Positions 8,695-15,997 are shown, counted from the stretch's first letter. The stretch: 64,000 bases of DNA from Lysobacter_K koreensis (GCF_042677045.1 NZ_JBHTIH010000004.1:248001-312000); one strand, 5' to 3'. Notes: a model not told the origin generated them from the sequence alone. Numbers and translations: made by a program.

Positions 8695-9084
8695 ATGGAC
8701 AGATGGTCGAGTTTGGGAGAGTGGGCCGAGGCGTACATCCGCGCGCAGGATTCCTACGAGGACTCGGACGAATCACATCCCGACCGGCCAGCAATCTATG
8801 AGTTCATGGTCGAGCTCACCGGAAATTTAGCGGAAGAGTGCTGGGCCGGCATTCTACAGGTCGTTAAACGTCGCCCCTCTGAGAAAGTTTTGGGCATGGT
8901 GGGTGCGGGCCTCTTGGAAGATCTGCTTAACTGCTCAGGACCGCAGTTCATTGATCGCCTTGAACTACAAGCGCGCATGGACCCAGTGTTCCGCCGCATG
9001 CTCCACAGTGCCTGGGAGAGTGGTCCGCCTGAGGTTTGGGCTCGCGTTGAGCTCGCACGCGCAACACCCGACAATTCTGCCTAA
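8695..9084 (+). CDS. Cassette 5: DUF6869-like protein, 129 aa
   Basis: This acidic, soluble helical protein has the pattern remembered for DUF6869: a segment EKVLGMVGAGLLEDLL, then FIDRLELQA and a C-terminal PEVWARVEL. The function of the family is unknown. It starts 3 bases after the attC core and is followed by a long-form attC that contributes the stop codon. The family assignment is from memory and should be tested. Confidence 0.7.
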   Translation: MDRWSSLGEWAEAYIRAQDSYEDSDESHPDRPAIYEFMVELTGNLAEECWAGILQVVKRRPSEKVLGMVGAGLLEDLLNCSGPQFIDRLELQARMDPVFRRMLHSAWESGPPEVWARVELARATPDNSA

Positions 9085-9195
9085 CAATTCATTCAAGCCG
9101 AACCCGCTTCGTTGCTTGGCTCATATGTGTCGTTGTCCCATTGCCACCACTTCCCGATCTGCCGGTTGCGGGTCGGCTTAATTCAGGCGTTAGAC
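9079..9195 (+). repeat. attC site 5 (long form)
   Basis: Cores GCCTAAC and GTTAGAC with the AACCCGC/GCGGGT inner stem and an extended loop of about 60 nt. Confidence 0.9.
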
Positions 9196-9207
9196 CCCGC
9201 AAGAGCC

Positions 9208-9489
9208 ATGACCTCTCAATCCCGCAAGCTAGTCGCGTATGCAAACTTCCTGGTGGCTACGGGCATCGGCGCTTGGAGCCTCTACCTCATCTCAATGCCA
9301 TTGCATCCTCTGGCGGGCGACTCTCATGGCGGCCTACTCGCGGCTTTCTCCGGCATGTTCTTGGCACCTGTCGCGCTTGCGGCCTTCGCAACCGGGCAAC
9401 TTTTTCTGCGGCAATCCAAAGGCGCTTGGCTCATGCAGCTGATAGCGTTGGCTTTGGTTGCGGCGCTCATGCTGGCGCTCGCTCTGTGA
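9208..9489 (+). CDS. Cassette 6: small membrane protein, 93 aa
   Basis: It has three predicted transmembrane helices (about residues 9-29, 43-65 and 73-92) with a short basic N-terminus. It starts 12 bases after the core site. The stop TGA at 9487-9489 lies before the attC, so this gene does not use the attC stop. No family recognised; low-GC codon use relative to flanks fits the rest of the array. Confidence 0.72.
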   Translation: MTSQSRKLVAYANFLVATGIGAWSLYLISMPLHPLAGDSHGGLLAAFSGMFLAPVALAAFATGQLFLRQSKGAWLMQLIALALVAALMLALAL

Positions 9490-9502
9490 TGGGCCGCGCG
9501 GG

Positions 9503-9562
9503 GTCTAACAATTCATTCAAGCCGAAGCCGCTTCGCGGCTCGGCTTAATTCAGGCGTTAGCA
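9503..9562 (+). repeat. attC site 6
   Basis: Compact site, cores GTCTAAC and GTTAGCA, with the standard GCCGCTTCGCGGC centre. Confidence 0.93.
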
Positions 9563-9575
9563 CTCAGGACTGAGA

Positions 9576-9878
9576 ATGTCGCAACCGGAGAAAGCGATAA
9601 AAGCGAAGACACGCTGGCTGGCGTTGATCATCGCCCTTCTCGTCATCGCATACGGTGCCTACATAATTGTTCAGGCGCACGCGCCGGAACGCTTCACTCG
9701 GTTTGGCTATGCGGGCCCGCTGTTCGGGAACGATGCACGTGCCTATGGCCTAGTTGTGGTGCTGTTGGGTTGCTTGCCACTGCTGTTGTTATGCCGCACC
9801 CCGCGTCAGGCCGCACTATTTGGCGCTTTACTTGGGATTCTTTTACTTATCGCCATCTTTGCACTCGCTTATGCGTAG
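9576..9878 (+). CDS. Cassette 7: small membrane protein, 100 aa
   Basis: A basic N-terminus (KAIKAKTR) precedes three hydrophobic segments at about residues 14-33, 57-72 and 80-99. The arrangement and size resemble cassettes 4, 6 and 8, but the sequences are not obviously alike. The start lies 13 bases after the core. Probable inner-membrane location; no family recognised. Confidence 0.72.
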   Translation: MSQPEKAIKAKTRWLALIIALLVIAYGAYIIVQAHAPERFTRFGYAGPLFGNDARAYGLVVVLLGCLPLLLLCRTPRQAALFGALLGILLLIAIFALAYA

Positions 9879-9884
9879 CCAGAG

Positions 9885-9944
9885 TGCTAACAATTCATTC
9901 AAGCCGAAACCGCTTCGCGGTTCGGCTTAATTCAGGCGTTAGCG
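9885..9944 (+). repeat. attC site 7
   Basis: Compact site with cores TGCTAAC and GTTAGCG. The centre reads ACCGCTTCGCGGT, a compensated pair change that preserves the hairpin. Confidence 0.93.
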
Positions 9945-9947
9945 CTC

Positions 9948-10247
9948 ATGAGCAAGGACAACGCCGCTCCACTCGTTTCGCTCGCGTTGCTGGCTTCGGC
10001 AGTGTTCTACCTGTGGGCCATTTCCGGTCCGCCCAGAATGCTGGATGGCGGCCTGACCGGCGAAGAGATGAGCTTCGGGGAGAAGGCATTTGTTCTGTTG
10101 GTGGCGCTGTCGGTGTTTGCTTCAATGTTCGTAGCTTTGCGTCGCGCCGCTCGTGCCGGTAGCAAGTTCTGGTTCTTCGTTTGCCTCTTCCTTTGGCCGG
10201 CCGCCTACCTGTACACACTTGTGGTCAGTCGCGCGGATGAGCGCTAA
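9948..10247 (+). CDS. Cassette 8: small membrane protein, 99 aa
   Basis: It has three predicted membrane segments (about residues 8-25, 46-63 and 72-90) with a basic loop RRAARAGSK between the second and third. It starts 3 bases after attC 7, and its stop lies inside attC 8. No family recognised. Confidence 0.72.
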   Translation: MSKDNAAPLVSLALLASAVFYLWAISGPPRMLDGGLTGEEMSFGEKAFVLLVALSVFASMFVALRRAARAGSKFWFFVCLFLWPAAYLYTLVVSRADER

Positions 10248-10302
10248 CAATTCATTCAAGCCGAAGCCGCTTCGCGGCTCGGCTTAATTTCAGGCGTTAG
10301 GC
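10242..10302 (+). repeat. attC site 8
   Basis: Compact 61-bp site with cores CGCTAAC and GTTAGGC. It carries one extra T in the TTAATTT segment compared with its neighbours. Confidence 0.93.
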
Positions 10303-10307
10303 GCTTT

Positions 10308-10682
10308 ATGAAACAGCTGCTCGCATTGATGGCCTTTCCAATCGTGGCTCGCGCAGAGGTCATGGATAAGGAGCCGTCCATGACATCGATCCTTGCAATG
10401 ACAGCGGTAGTCGGCTTTCTAGGCTTTCTGGCGGCGCGGTTCAAGCCTGGCTGGCTCTTCGTCCTGCTCCCCATCACGGGTGTCCTCTTTGCAGCCCAGC
10501 TCATTGAGGTCCACAGCCCAGACGTTGGCCCCGCCATACTCCAAGAGGCAAGCTTCTTGTATGTGGTCGCTTCCTGGGCCGGCCCGATCGTCCAAATTCT
10601 TGCTGTTGGCGGCGGTTGGTGGCTTCGTCGCCGCGCGCCTAACAATTCATTCAAGCCGAAGCCGCTTCGCGGCTCGGCTTAA
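10308..10682 (+). CDS. Cassette 9: membrane protein reading into its attC, 124 aa
   Basis: It starts at ATG 10308 with a signal-like hydrophobic N-terminus, then carries hydrophobic segments at about residues 27-43, 48-62 and 84-104. The frame has no stop before the attC. The last 15 residues (APNNSFKPKPLRGSA) are encoded by the recombination site, and translation ends at the TAA within the attC right half. This attC-encoded tail is seen when cassette genes lack their own stop. Function unknown. Confidence 0.7.
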   Translation: MKQLLALMAFPIVARAEVMDKEPSMTSILAMTAVVGFLGFLAARFKPGWLFVLLPITGVLFAAQLIEVHSPDVGPAILQEASFLYVVASWAGPIVQILAVGGGWWLRRRAPNNSFKPKPLRGSA

Positions 10683-10696
10683 TTCAGGCGTTAGGC
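10637..10696 (+). repeat. attC site 9
   Basis: Compact site, cores GCCTAAC and GTTAGGC. It overlaps the 3' end of the cassette 9 reading frame. Confidence 0.93.
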
Positions 10697-10700
10697 GTGC

Positions 10701-11036
10701 ATGGATCATCAGTCGCAATCGGCTCTCTTGTCTGCCCTAGACGCAGTGTTTCCTACCTTCCAGGCAGAGTGGATTCGCGACAGCGAGGGCGCGCTGCTAC
10801 CAGATGCATCGCTGCATTCTGTGTACATGACTCTCTTGCCGTTCCTCGCGCGCATAGATGCCTCGCCCAATCAACTTGAGCGGCTAGCTGCCATCCTCAA
10901 CGATGCCGTCGCGTCTGGAGGCGATGCTGAGAACGCGGTGGCTACGTCGTTCTTTGAGGGGCTAGGCCCCAGTGACCTTCTACGAAAACTCCGCCCATTG
11001 CTCAGCAGGGAGGCCAAAGCTAGGCTGCACCCCTAA
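10701..11036 (+). CDS. Cassette 10: DUF7674-like protein, 111 aa
   Basis: This soluble helical protein has a conserved-looking C-terminal half (NAVATSFFEGLGPSDLLRKL then PLLSREAKARLHP). The ENAVATSF segment followed by an L-rich helix recalls DUF7674, whose role is unknown; this is a memory-based match of moderate strength. It starts 4 bases after attC 9 and stops inside attC 10. Confidence 0.7.
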   Translation: MDHQSQSALLSALDAVFPTFQAEWIRDSEGALLPDASLHSVYMTLLPFLARIDASPNQLERLAAILNDAVASGGDAENAVATSFFEGLGPSDLLRKLRPLLSREAKARLHP

Positions 11037-11147
11037 CAATTCATTCAAGCCGAACCCGCTTAGTTAGATGGTTCAACTGTGTCGTTGTTCTGTTGCAACC
11101 ACTCACCGGCTAGCGCGTTGCGGGTCGGCTTAATTCAGGCGTTAGGC
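11031..11147 (+). repeat. attC site 10 (long form)
   Basis: Cores CCCTAAC and GTTAGGC with the extended loop found in sites 1, 2 and 5. The inner stem is AACCCGC/GCGGGT. Confidence 0.9.
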
Positions 11148-11173
11148 GCTTGAACCATTTGTGCGAGGTGTCT

Positions 11174-11626
11174 ATGAAAACCATCATCTACACAATGTGC
11201 CTTTCGTTCCTCCTCTCCACGGGAGTTCATGCGCAATCAAAAGCTGTGGTCGCCGACTCCGCTACTGCGAAACAACTAGGCGCGGACGAGCGCGGGATGC
11301 GTCGGTACATCCTAGTTATCCTGAAGACGGGACCTAAACGAGTTCCGGACGGACCGGACCGCACCAACATGCTCAAGGGACACTTTGACAACATGGAGCG
11401 CCTAGCCAAGGCGGGAAAGTTGGTGCTTGCCGGACCATTCGAAGACAAAACTGACTGGCGCGGCATGTTCATCTTTGCCGTTCCATCACTTGAGGAAGCC
11501 GAAACACTCGTTGCCACAGACCCTGTAATCAAGTCGGGCGAGATGGTTGCCGAATATCACGCTTTATACGCCTCAGCCGCGCTGATGACGGTAAGTTCTA
11601 CACATGAGCGTATTGCCCCCCAGTAG
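11174..11626 (+). CDS. Cassette 11: secreted YCII-domain protein
   Basis: This 150-residue protein has a signal peptide (TIIYTMCLSFLLSTGVHAQ, cleavage after about residue 20) and a YciI-like domain. Its hallmarks are the LAKAGKLVLAGPFED and GMFIFAVPSLEEAETLV segments and a terminal GEMVAEYHALY. YciI proteins are ferredoxin-like-fold proteins with a conserved His/Asp; the periplasmic form here is unassigned. ATG 11174 is chosen because GCGAGGTG lies upstream; a TTG at 11150 is possible but lacks such a site. Confidence 0.82.
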   Translation: MKTIIYTMCLSFLLSTGVHAQSKAVVADSATAKQLGADERGMRRYILVILKTGPKRVPDGPDRTNMLKGHFDNMERLAKAGKLVLAGPFEDKTDWRGMFIFAVPSLEEAETLVATDPVIKSGEMVAEYHALYASAALMTVSSTHERIAPQ

Positions 11627-11635
11627 CGGGCAAGC

Positions 11636-11695
11636 GTCTACCGATTCATTCAAGCCGAGGCCGCTTCGCGGCGCGGCTTAACTCAGGCGCTAGGC
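11636..11695 (+). repeat. attC site 11 (diverged cores)
   Basis: Left core GTCTACC and right core GCTAGGC both depart from consensus, while the AAGCCGA ... GCGGCTT palindrome is kept. It is the first site in the array with substituted core bases. Confidence 0.85.
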
Positions 11696-11699
11696 CGCT

Positions 11700-12188
11700 A
11701 TGAGAGTTCTCGTTTTCGGCAACTCAGGTTCTGGCAAGAGCACGTTGGCCAAGCAATTGGCCGAGGAGCATGGGTTGGCCCACCTCGACCTCGATACCAT
11801 CGTCTGGGAGCCCGGCAAGATCGCAGTCCAGCGTCCAGCCGATGCGATCGCGACTTCCTTGGCTGCGTTCCTGTCCGAGCACCAACGCTGGGCCATTGAG
11901 GGCTGCTACGGCGAGCTCGTGCAAGCTACGTCCCACCATTGCACCGAACTAGTTTTTCTCAACCCGGGGCTGGAGACGTGCCTGGAGCACAACCGCACGC
12001 GTCCGTGGGAGCCTCACAAGTACGCCTCAAAAGAAGCCCAAGACGGGATGCTGGAGAATCTGCAAGCTTGGGTGGCTGGCTACTACGAGCGGCAGGATCA
12101 GTGGTCGTACCACGCCCACCGTCGGATCTTCGATTCTTTCAGGGGCCGGAAGAGCGAGCGCCTAAGTGGCAGCGCGGTCGCGGCCTAA
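11700..12188 (+). CDS. Cassette 12: P-loop kinase-like NTPase, 162 aa
   Basis: Walker A GNSGSGKST spans residues 7-15, followed by HLDLDTIVWEPGK. The latter is characteristic of small adenylate/shikimate-kinase-like proteins common in integron arrays. A second conserved segment, WAIEGCYGEL, fits the substrate-binding strand, and RTRPWEPHKYAS looks like a lid. It probably phosphorylates a small molecule; the substrate is unknown. The stop is within attC 12. Confidence 0.85.
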   Translation: MRVLVFGNSGSGKSTLAKQLAEEHGLAHLDLDTIVWEPGKIAVQRPADAIATSLAAFLSEHQRWAIEGCYGELVQATSHHCTELVFLNPGLETCLEHNRTRPWEPHKYASKEAQDGMLENLQAWVAGYYERQDQWSYHAHRRIFDSFRGRKSERLSGSAVAA

Positions 12189-12242
12189 CGATTCATTCAA
12201 GCCGAATCCGCTTCGCGGCTGGGGCTAATTCAGGCGTTAGCT
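12183..12242 (+). repeat. attC site 12
   Basis: Cores GCCTAAC and GTTAGCT. The right inner arm reads GGGGCTAATT instead of TCGGCTTAATT, weakening the stem. Confidence 0.9.
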
Positions 12243-12246
12243 TGTT

Positions 12247-12579
12247 ATGGCCGTAATGCAGCAGTTCAGGGAAAAATCTTTCGGTTGGGCGTTTTGGCTT
12301 GTAGCCACCTTGGTCACTTGCGGCGCTTCGTGGGGTCGGACCATTGGCCTGGAGTCCGGAGTTCGGGCAGTCCTCATCGCGATCGCTGGCTTGGTTCCGC
12401 TCGCTATCCAAGTAGTCACCGGTTATGGCCTGGATAGCGGCTGGGTAGCTCGCTTCAGCAAGTCAGAGCAGCCCGAGCACTATTGGGGCTCTCTTGCGGC
12501 GTCGGCAGCCGTTGCGCTGGCTTTGGGTTACGGCGCTTATCATTTCTTGGTTGCCCAAGCTTCCGGCGTGGCAACCTGA
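12247..12579 (+). CDS. Cassette 13: membrane protein, 110 aa
   Basis: It has predicted membrane helices at about residues 13-28, 40-58 and 83-104, with a charged linker FSKSEQPEHYWG before the last. The start is 4 bases after attC 12 and the stop is inside attC 13. No family recognised. Confidence 0.72.
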   Translation: MAVMQQFREKSFGWAFWLVATLVTCGASWGRTIGLESGVRAVLIAIAGLVPLAIQVVTGYGLDSGWVARFSKSEQPEHYWGSLAASAAVALALGYGAYHFLVAQASGVAT

Positions 12580-12634
12580 CAATTCATTCAAGTCGAACGC
12601 CACAAGTGGCGTCGGCTTGGTTCAGGCGTTGGGC
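12574..12634 (+). repeat. attC site 13 (diverged)
   Basis: Cores ACCTGAC and GTTGGGC, with a different central hairpin (GCCACAAGTGGC) but a still complementary AAGTCGA/GTCGGCTT stem. Confidence 0.82.
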
Positions 12635-12665
12635 CCCACAAACGAGGTGATCGCTAGGAAACTTC

Positions 12666-13061
12666 ATGATCGAGCGACTTGCCTCATGCAGTTGTGGTCA
12701 GCTCACCGCCCACGTCGCGGGCGAGCCAGTGCGGGTGTCCATCTGTCACTGTCTTGCTTGTCAGCGGCGCACAGGTTGCGCCTTCAGTCATCAAGCCCGA
12801 TTCCTTCGTGCAAACGTCTCGCCTTCGGGTATCTCGTCTGAGTTCGTGTTGGCTGGAGATGAGGGCCCGGGCGCCAAGTTCCACTTCTGTCCCAGGTGCG
12901 GGGCAACCGTCTACTACGAGCCGCTGTCCATGCCCGACTACGTCAGTGTTCCAGTAGGCGCGTTTGCTGATCCGGGCTTTCCTCCTCCCAGCGTTTCCGT
13001 GTATGAGGAGCGCATGCACAGTTGGGTCGTTCCACCGGCATCCGCCGAGCACCTTGCTTGA
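12666..13061 (+). CDS. Cassette 14: GFA/CENP-V family zinc-binding protein
   Basis: This 131-residue protein has the cysteine pattern of the glutathione-dependent formaldehyde-activating (GFA) family: CSCGQ near residue 8, ICHCLACQRRTG near residue 27, and FCPRCGATVYY near residue 74. These cysteines bind two zinc ions. Family members are often annotated as S-(hydroxymethyl)glutathione synthases, but most are of unproven activity. There are 31 bases between the attC and the ATG. Confidence 0.88.
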   Translation: MIERLASCSCGQLTAHVAGEPVRVSICHCLACQRRTGCAFSHQARFLRANVSPSGISSEFVLAGDEGPGAKFHFCPRCGATVYYEPLSMPDYVSVPVGAFADPGFPPPSVSVYEERMHSWVVPPASAEHLA

Positions 13062-13094
13062 TCCGGCGTGGTCCCTCGAGCCAACTGCGGTGAA

Positions 13095-13154
13095 GCCCGA
13101 CAGTTCGTTCAAGCCGACGCCGCTTGACGGCGTGGCCTAGCTCAACGGTCAAGC
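13095..13154 (+). repeat. attC site 14 (degenerate)
   Basis: Left core GCCCGAC and a right core decayed to GTCAAGC. The CAAGCCGACGCCGC / GGCGTGGCC arms remain recognisable. Confidence 0.7.
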
Positions 13155-13194
13155 ATCAGATGAAGATGTTCTGCGGCCTTGGAGGAAACAGATC

Positions 13195-13653
13195 ATGAGC
13201 AAGATTGCCGCTAGCGCGGAAATGCTGATCCGCAAGCCGCCGAACGACGTCTTTGATGCGTTCACTGATCCGCGCACGCTTGAGAAATTCTGGCTGAAAA
13301 GCGCGAGCGGCCCGCTAGCCGAAGATGCGGTCGTTGAGTGGGAGTTCTTGGTTCAAGGTGCGCGTGAGACCGTCAAGGTCACCAAGTTCGTTGCAGGTGA
13401 AGCCATCACGTTTGTGTGGTCTGACGGCATTGCCGTCACGATCAAACTCCATCCGCAAGATGCAATAGGCACCAGGGTCTCGGTAACTGCCATCGGCTTC
13501 AAGGGCACAGATGCATCGTCGCAGGCCCTGAACGCTACGGAGGGGTTCACGATTGTTCTGTGTGACTTGAAGAGTCTCTTGGAGACGGGGCAGTCAGGCA
13601 ACATGGTGCGTGACAAGGCTGCTCTTATCACCGCAGACAAGGCTGATGCCTGA
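13195..13653 (+). CDS. Cassette 15: SRPBCC (AHSA1-like) domain protein
   Basis: This 152-residue protein shows the START/Bet v1-like pattern. It opens with IRKPPNDVFDAFTDPRTLEKFW, then GPLAEDAVVEWEF and the strand AITFVWSDG, ending with a long C-terminal helix (LCDLKSLLETG). Such proteins bind hydrophobic ligands or act as chaperone cofactors; the ligand is unknown. A GGAGG sequence 8-12 bases upstream of ATG 13195 supports the start. Confidence 0.87.
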   Translation: MSKIAASAEMLIRKPPNDVFDAFTDPRTLEKFWLKSASGPLAEDAVVEWEFLVQGARETVKVTKFVAGEAITFVWSDGIAVTIKLHPQDAIGTRVSVTAIGFKGTDASSQALNATEGFTIVLCDLKSLLETGQSGNMVRDKAALITADKADA

Positions 13654-13708
13654 CAGTTCATTCAAAGCTGAAGCCGCTTCGCGGCTCGGTTTGATTCAGA
13701 GGCTAGCG
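13648..13708 (+). repeat. attC site 15
   Basis: Cores GCCTGAC and GCTAGCG with the AAGCTGAAGCCGC / GCGGCTCGGTTT palindrome, showing several mismatches. Confidence 0.82.
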
Positions 13709-13711
13709 ATC

Positions 13712-14074
13712 ATGCACAGATGGCTCGCAGTCTTCAGTATCTTGGCCAGCCTCAGCGCCTGTGCGTCGGTAGCGCCGATTTCGCACCGCGTGGCTGGTTG
13801 TTATGCGGCAGGCGATGGCATCGGCTACAACCGGCTGCGTCTGTGCCTGGACCGCGATGGCACGTACACCTCGCAACTGGCAGGAGACATCGGCCCGTGG
13901 CACGAGGCCTCGGGCACGTGGTCGCTAAGCGGAGACATGATTCAACTGGTCGCGAAGACGGAGAAGCCTGTGGACTGGCTGGCGCGAGTACGAGTCGCCA
14001 GCGATAAGGTCCTCGAGCCACTCAGCCCTTCGGGCGAGTTGGCGTGGGAGCCTCTCAAGCGCGAGTCGCCATGA
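13712..14074 (+). CDS. Cassette 16: lipoprotein, 120 aa
   Basis: The signal peptide ends in a lipobox (ASLSAC, cysteine at about residue 17). The mature part has a short beta-rich domain with CYAAGDGIGYNRLRLCLDRDGTY, reminiscent of small lipocalin-like or META-type folds (substrate strand GTWSLSGDMIQL). No family is certain. It starts 3 bases after attC 15. Confidence 0.78.
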   Translation: MHRWLAVFSILASLSACASVAPISHRVAGCYAAGDGIGYNRLRLCLDRDGTYTSQLAGDIGPWHEASGTWSLSGDMIQLVAKTEKPVDWLARVRVASDKVLEPLSPSGELAWEPLKRESP

Positions 14075-14075
14075 G

Positions 14076-14135
14076 CGCTGACAGTTCATTCAACCCGAAG
14101 CCGCTTCGCGGCTCGGCCTAGTTCAGACGTCAGGC
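14076..14135 (+). repeat. attC site 16
   Basis: Cores CGCTGAC and GTCAGGC; central GCCGCTTCGCGGC retained, stem partly mismatched (CAACCCGA/TCGGCCTA). Confidence 0.82.
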
Positions 14136-14148
14136 GGCAGGGGGAACA

Positions 14149-14361
14149 ATGTTGGGACTCATGGATTTCATCGTTGGCATCGTGGATCTGTTCGCGTACT
14201 GGCGGCTGGGTGTCGGCCTTGCGCTCACCGCTCTGGCTTGTTGGCTGCTGGTCGTATTGATCCCCAACGACACGGCCCAATGGATCGTCTGTATTCCACT
14301 TGGGCTTGTCGGCGTGTTTCTGGTCTTCCGTTGGCAACACCGCGCGGACTTGGGCAGCTGA
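14149..14361 (+). CDS. Cassette 17: small membrane protein, 70 aa
   Basis: Two hydrophobic helices (about residues 17-38 and 43-61) follow a hydrophobic N-terminus. GGGGGAA lies just upstream of ATG 14149; an internal ATG at 14161 is an alternative. It ends well before the next attC. No family recognised. Confidence 0.65.
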   Translation: MLGLMDFIVGIVDLFAYWRLGVGLALTALACWLLVVLIPNDTAQWIVCIPLGLVGVFLVFRWQHRADLGS

Positions 14362-14401
14362 TGTGTTTCAGCGCGCGGTAGGTCGCCGGCCTCGGTCGGC
14401 C

Positions 14402-14457
14402 GCCCAACAATTCAAGCCGAGCCCGCGGCGCGGGCCAATCCAGTTCTGGCGTCAGGT
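14402..14457 (+). repeat. attC site 17 (short, diverged)
   Basis: Cores GCCCAAC and GTCAGGT. The palindrome is shortened to AAGCCGAGCCCGCGGCGCGGGCC, and the ATTC segment before it is reduced. Confidence 0.75.
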
Positions 14458-14463
14458 CTGTGC

Positions 14464-14952
14464 ATGATCCATATCCGCGACATGGTCGAGTCCGACTTCG
14501 AACGCGTCGTCAGGCTCAATGACGCCGAGGTTCAACAAACCAGCCAGATGGACCGGGATCGGCTTGGCCTGCTCGTGCACTTGTCCAGCTATTGCAAGGT
14601 GGCAACGGTCGATGGCCACGTGGCGGCGTTTCTGATTGCACTGCGCGAGGGTGCGCCTTACCAAAACGACAACTACCAATGGTTTGCTGGTCGCTTTCCC
14701 AGCTTCCTGTACGTGGATCGTATTGTCGTGGGCGCCGATTTCTCGGGGCGCAAGATCGGTAGCAGCCTGTATGGCGAGATGTTCGAGTTCGCGCGGGCGC
14801 ATCGCGTCGAAGCAATCACCTGCGAGTACAACATCGAGCCGCCCAATCCGGCGTCTCGTGCGTTTCACGACAGGTTCGGCTTCAAGGAGGTGGGCCGGCA
14901 GTGGGTTGCAGCTGGCACCAAGCAGGTTTCGCTGCAAGCAGCGATGATCTGA
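14464..14952 (+). CDS. Cassette 18: GNAT-family N-acetyltransferase
   Basis: This 162-residue protein has the GNAT order of elements: IRDMVESDFERVVRLN at the N-terminus, the strand-4 segment FLYVDRIVVGADFSG, an acetyl-CoA loop GRKIGSSLYGEMFEFA (a variant of Q/RxxGxG/A), and the C-terminal NPASRAFHDRFGFKEVG. It probably acetylates a small molecule or a protein; the substrate is unknown. It starts 6 bases after the attC 17 core. The gene is more GC-rich than the leftmost cassettes. Confidence 0.88.
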   Translation: MIHIRDMVESDFERVVRLNDAEVQQTSQMDRDRLGLLVHLSSYCKVATVDGHVAAFLIALREGAPYQNDNYQWFAGRFPSFLYVDRIVVGADFSGRKIGSSLYGEMFEFARAHRVEAITCEYNIEPPNPASRAFHDRFGFKEVGRQWVAAGTKQVSLQAAMI

Positions 14953-15029
14953 ATTCGACCGGCAGGCGCGACCACCCTTGGCGACCGAATAGCCGTTGCT
15001 TCGCTGATACAGGTAATGGCAGTTGCTGC

Positions 15030-15079
15030 GTCAAGTTTCGGCGCGTGCGTTGCGCCCCGGCCCAGTTCAGGCGAGAGGC
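15030..15079 (+). repeat. Relic attC site 18
   Basis: Only the right side is clear (CCCAGTTCAGGCGAGAGGC, equivalent to AATTCAGGCGTTAGGC). The left half (TCAAGTTTCGGCGCG) is weakly complementary. A decayed recombination site is inferred from position and residual match. Confidence 0.5.
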
Positions 15080-15087
15080 ATCCCACC

Positions 15088-15480
15088 ATGGCTCATCGAG
15101 TTTTCCCGGCGCTGCTCCTGTTCGTGCTGATTGCGCCGGCTGCGTGCCATGCGTCGGGCGAGCCCGCGGTTCGGGCGGCCAGGCCCATGTTCAAGGGGGT
15201 CGAGCTCTACAGCTGGGTCGATCCGGCCACGCGCGAGTGGCGGTTCGTACTCGTGCCTGGAACGAACCGCAACAAGACCGCGCAGAAAGTTCTGGCAGCT
15301 GCCGGCGTGATGCGGTCTGTCAGGGAGCTGAAAGCCCGCCTGTCAACGTTGGCCAGTGGAGAAAGCGTCGTCTGGATCGAGTCTGGCCCGGCGTTCGCCA
15401 TCCCCGATCGAGCGACAGTCGACGAGATCGTTGCCGGTGGCGCCATGCAGGGCGTCACCGTGCAGGTTGCACGGCGGTGA
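15088..15480 (+). CDS. Cassette 19: secreted protein, 130 aa
   Basis: A signal peptide (HRVFPALLLFVLIAPAACHA) precedes a soluble domain with GVELYSWVDPATREWRFVLVPGTN and a C-terminal DEIVAGGAMQGVTVQV. The cysteine near residue 18 could make it a lipoprotein, but the lipobox is poor. ATG 15088 directly follows the relic attC; the upstream in-frame ATG at 15016 would read through it. No family recognised. Confidence 0.72.
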   Translation: MAHRVFPALLLFVLIAPAACHASGEPAVRAARPMFKGVELYSWVDPATREWRFVLVPGTNRNKTAQKVLAAAGVMRSVRELKARLSTLASGESVVWIESGPAFAIPDRATVDEIVAGGAMQGVTVQVARR

Positions 15481-15481
15481 T

Positions 15482-15541
15482 GCCCGGGGGTTCAATTGGG
15501 CCGAGGCCGCGTCGCGGCGTGGCTTGATTGCGGTGTCGGGC
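15482..15541 (+). repeat. Relic attC site 19
   Basis: TTCAATTGGGCCGAGGCCGC, then GCGGCGTGGCTT and a terminal GTCGGGC, retain the layout of an attC with both cores changed. Confidence 0.6.
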
Positions 15542-15571
15542 GCCGAGAACCGGGAACCACGGACTATCCCC

Positions 15572-15988
15572 ATGACCCAGAACAAGACCCAGCCCACCGA
15601 CGCCAGCGTCGAGGACTACATTGCCTCCAGGGCCAGCGCGCAGCAGCGCGCCGACTGCGCCGAGTTGATGGCGCTGTTCAAGCGGCTCACCGGCGACGCG
15701 CCAAGAATGTGGGGGCCCAGCATCGTCGGCTATGGCTGCTACCGGTACACCTACGCCAGTGGACGAACCGGGGAAGCCCCGTTGGCGGCCTTTGCCATCC
15801 GTGGCCGAGAACTGGTGGTGTACCTGGCGTGCGAGGGCGAGGAGCCCAAGTCCTTGCTGTCCAGGCTGGGCAAACACAAGATGGGCAAGGCGTGTCTGTA
15901 CTTCAAACAGCTGGCCGATCTTGACCGGTCGGTGCTCGAAGATCTTGTCGTCGGTTCCATCGCCGAAGTAAGGCAGCGTTATGGCTAG
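15572..15988 (+). CDS. Cassette 20: DUF1801 domain protein, 138 aa
   Basis: The protein matches the DUF1801/YdhG-like pattern. It opens with an N-terminal TDASVEDYIAS and CAELMALFKRLTG helix, then the strand MWGPSIVGYGCYRY, and closes with LGKHKMGKACLYFKQLADLD and a final VLEDLVVGSIAEVRQRYG. The family adopts a small SufE-like or YdhG fold of unknown biochemical role. ATG 15572 begins the recognised domain; upstream in-frame sequence crosses the relic attC. Confidence 0.83.
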   Translation: MTQNKTQPTDASVEDYIASRASAQQRADCAELMALFKRLTGDAPRMWGPSIVGYGCYRYTYASGRTGEAPLAAFAIRGRELVVYLACEGEEPKSLLSRLGKHKMGKACLYFKQLADLDRSVLEDLVVGSIAEVRQRYG

Positions 15989-15997
15989 GGCGGCGGC

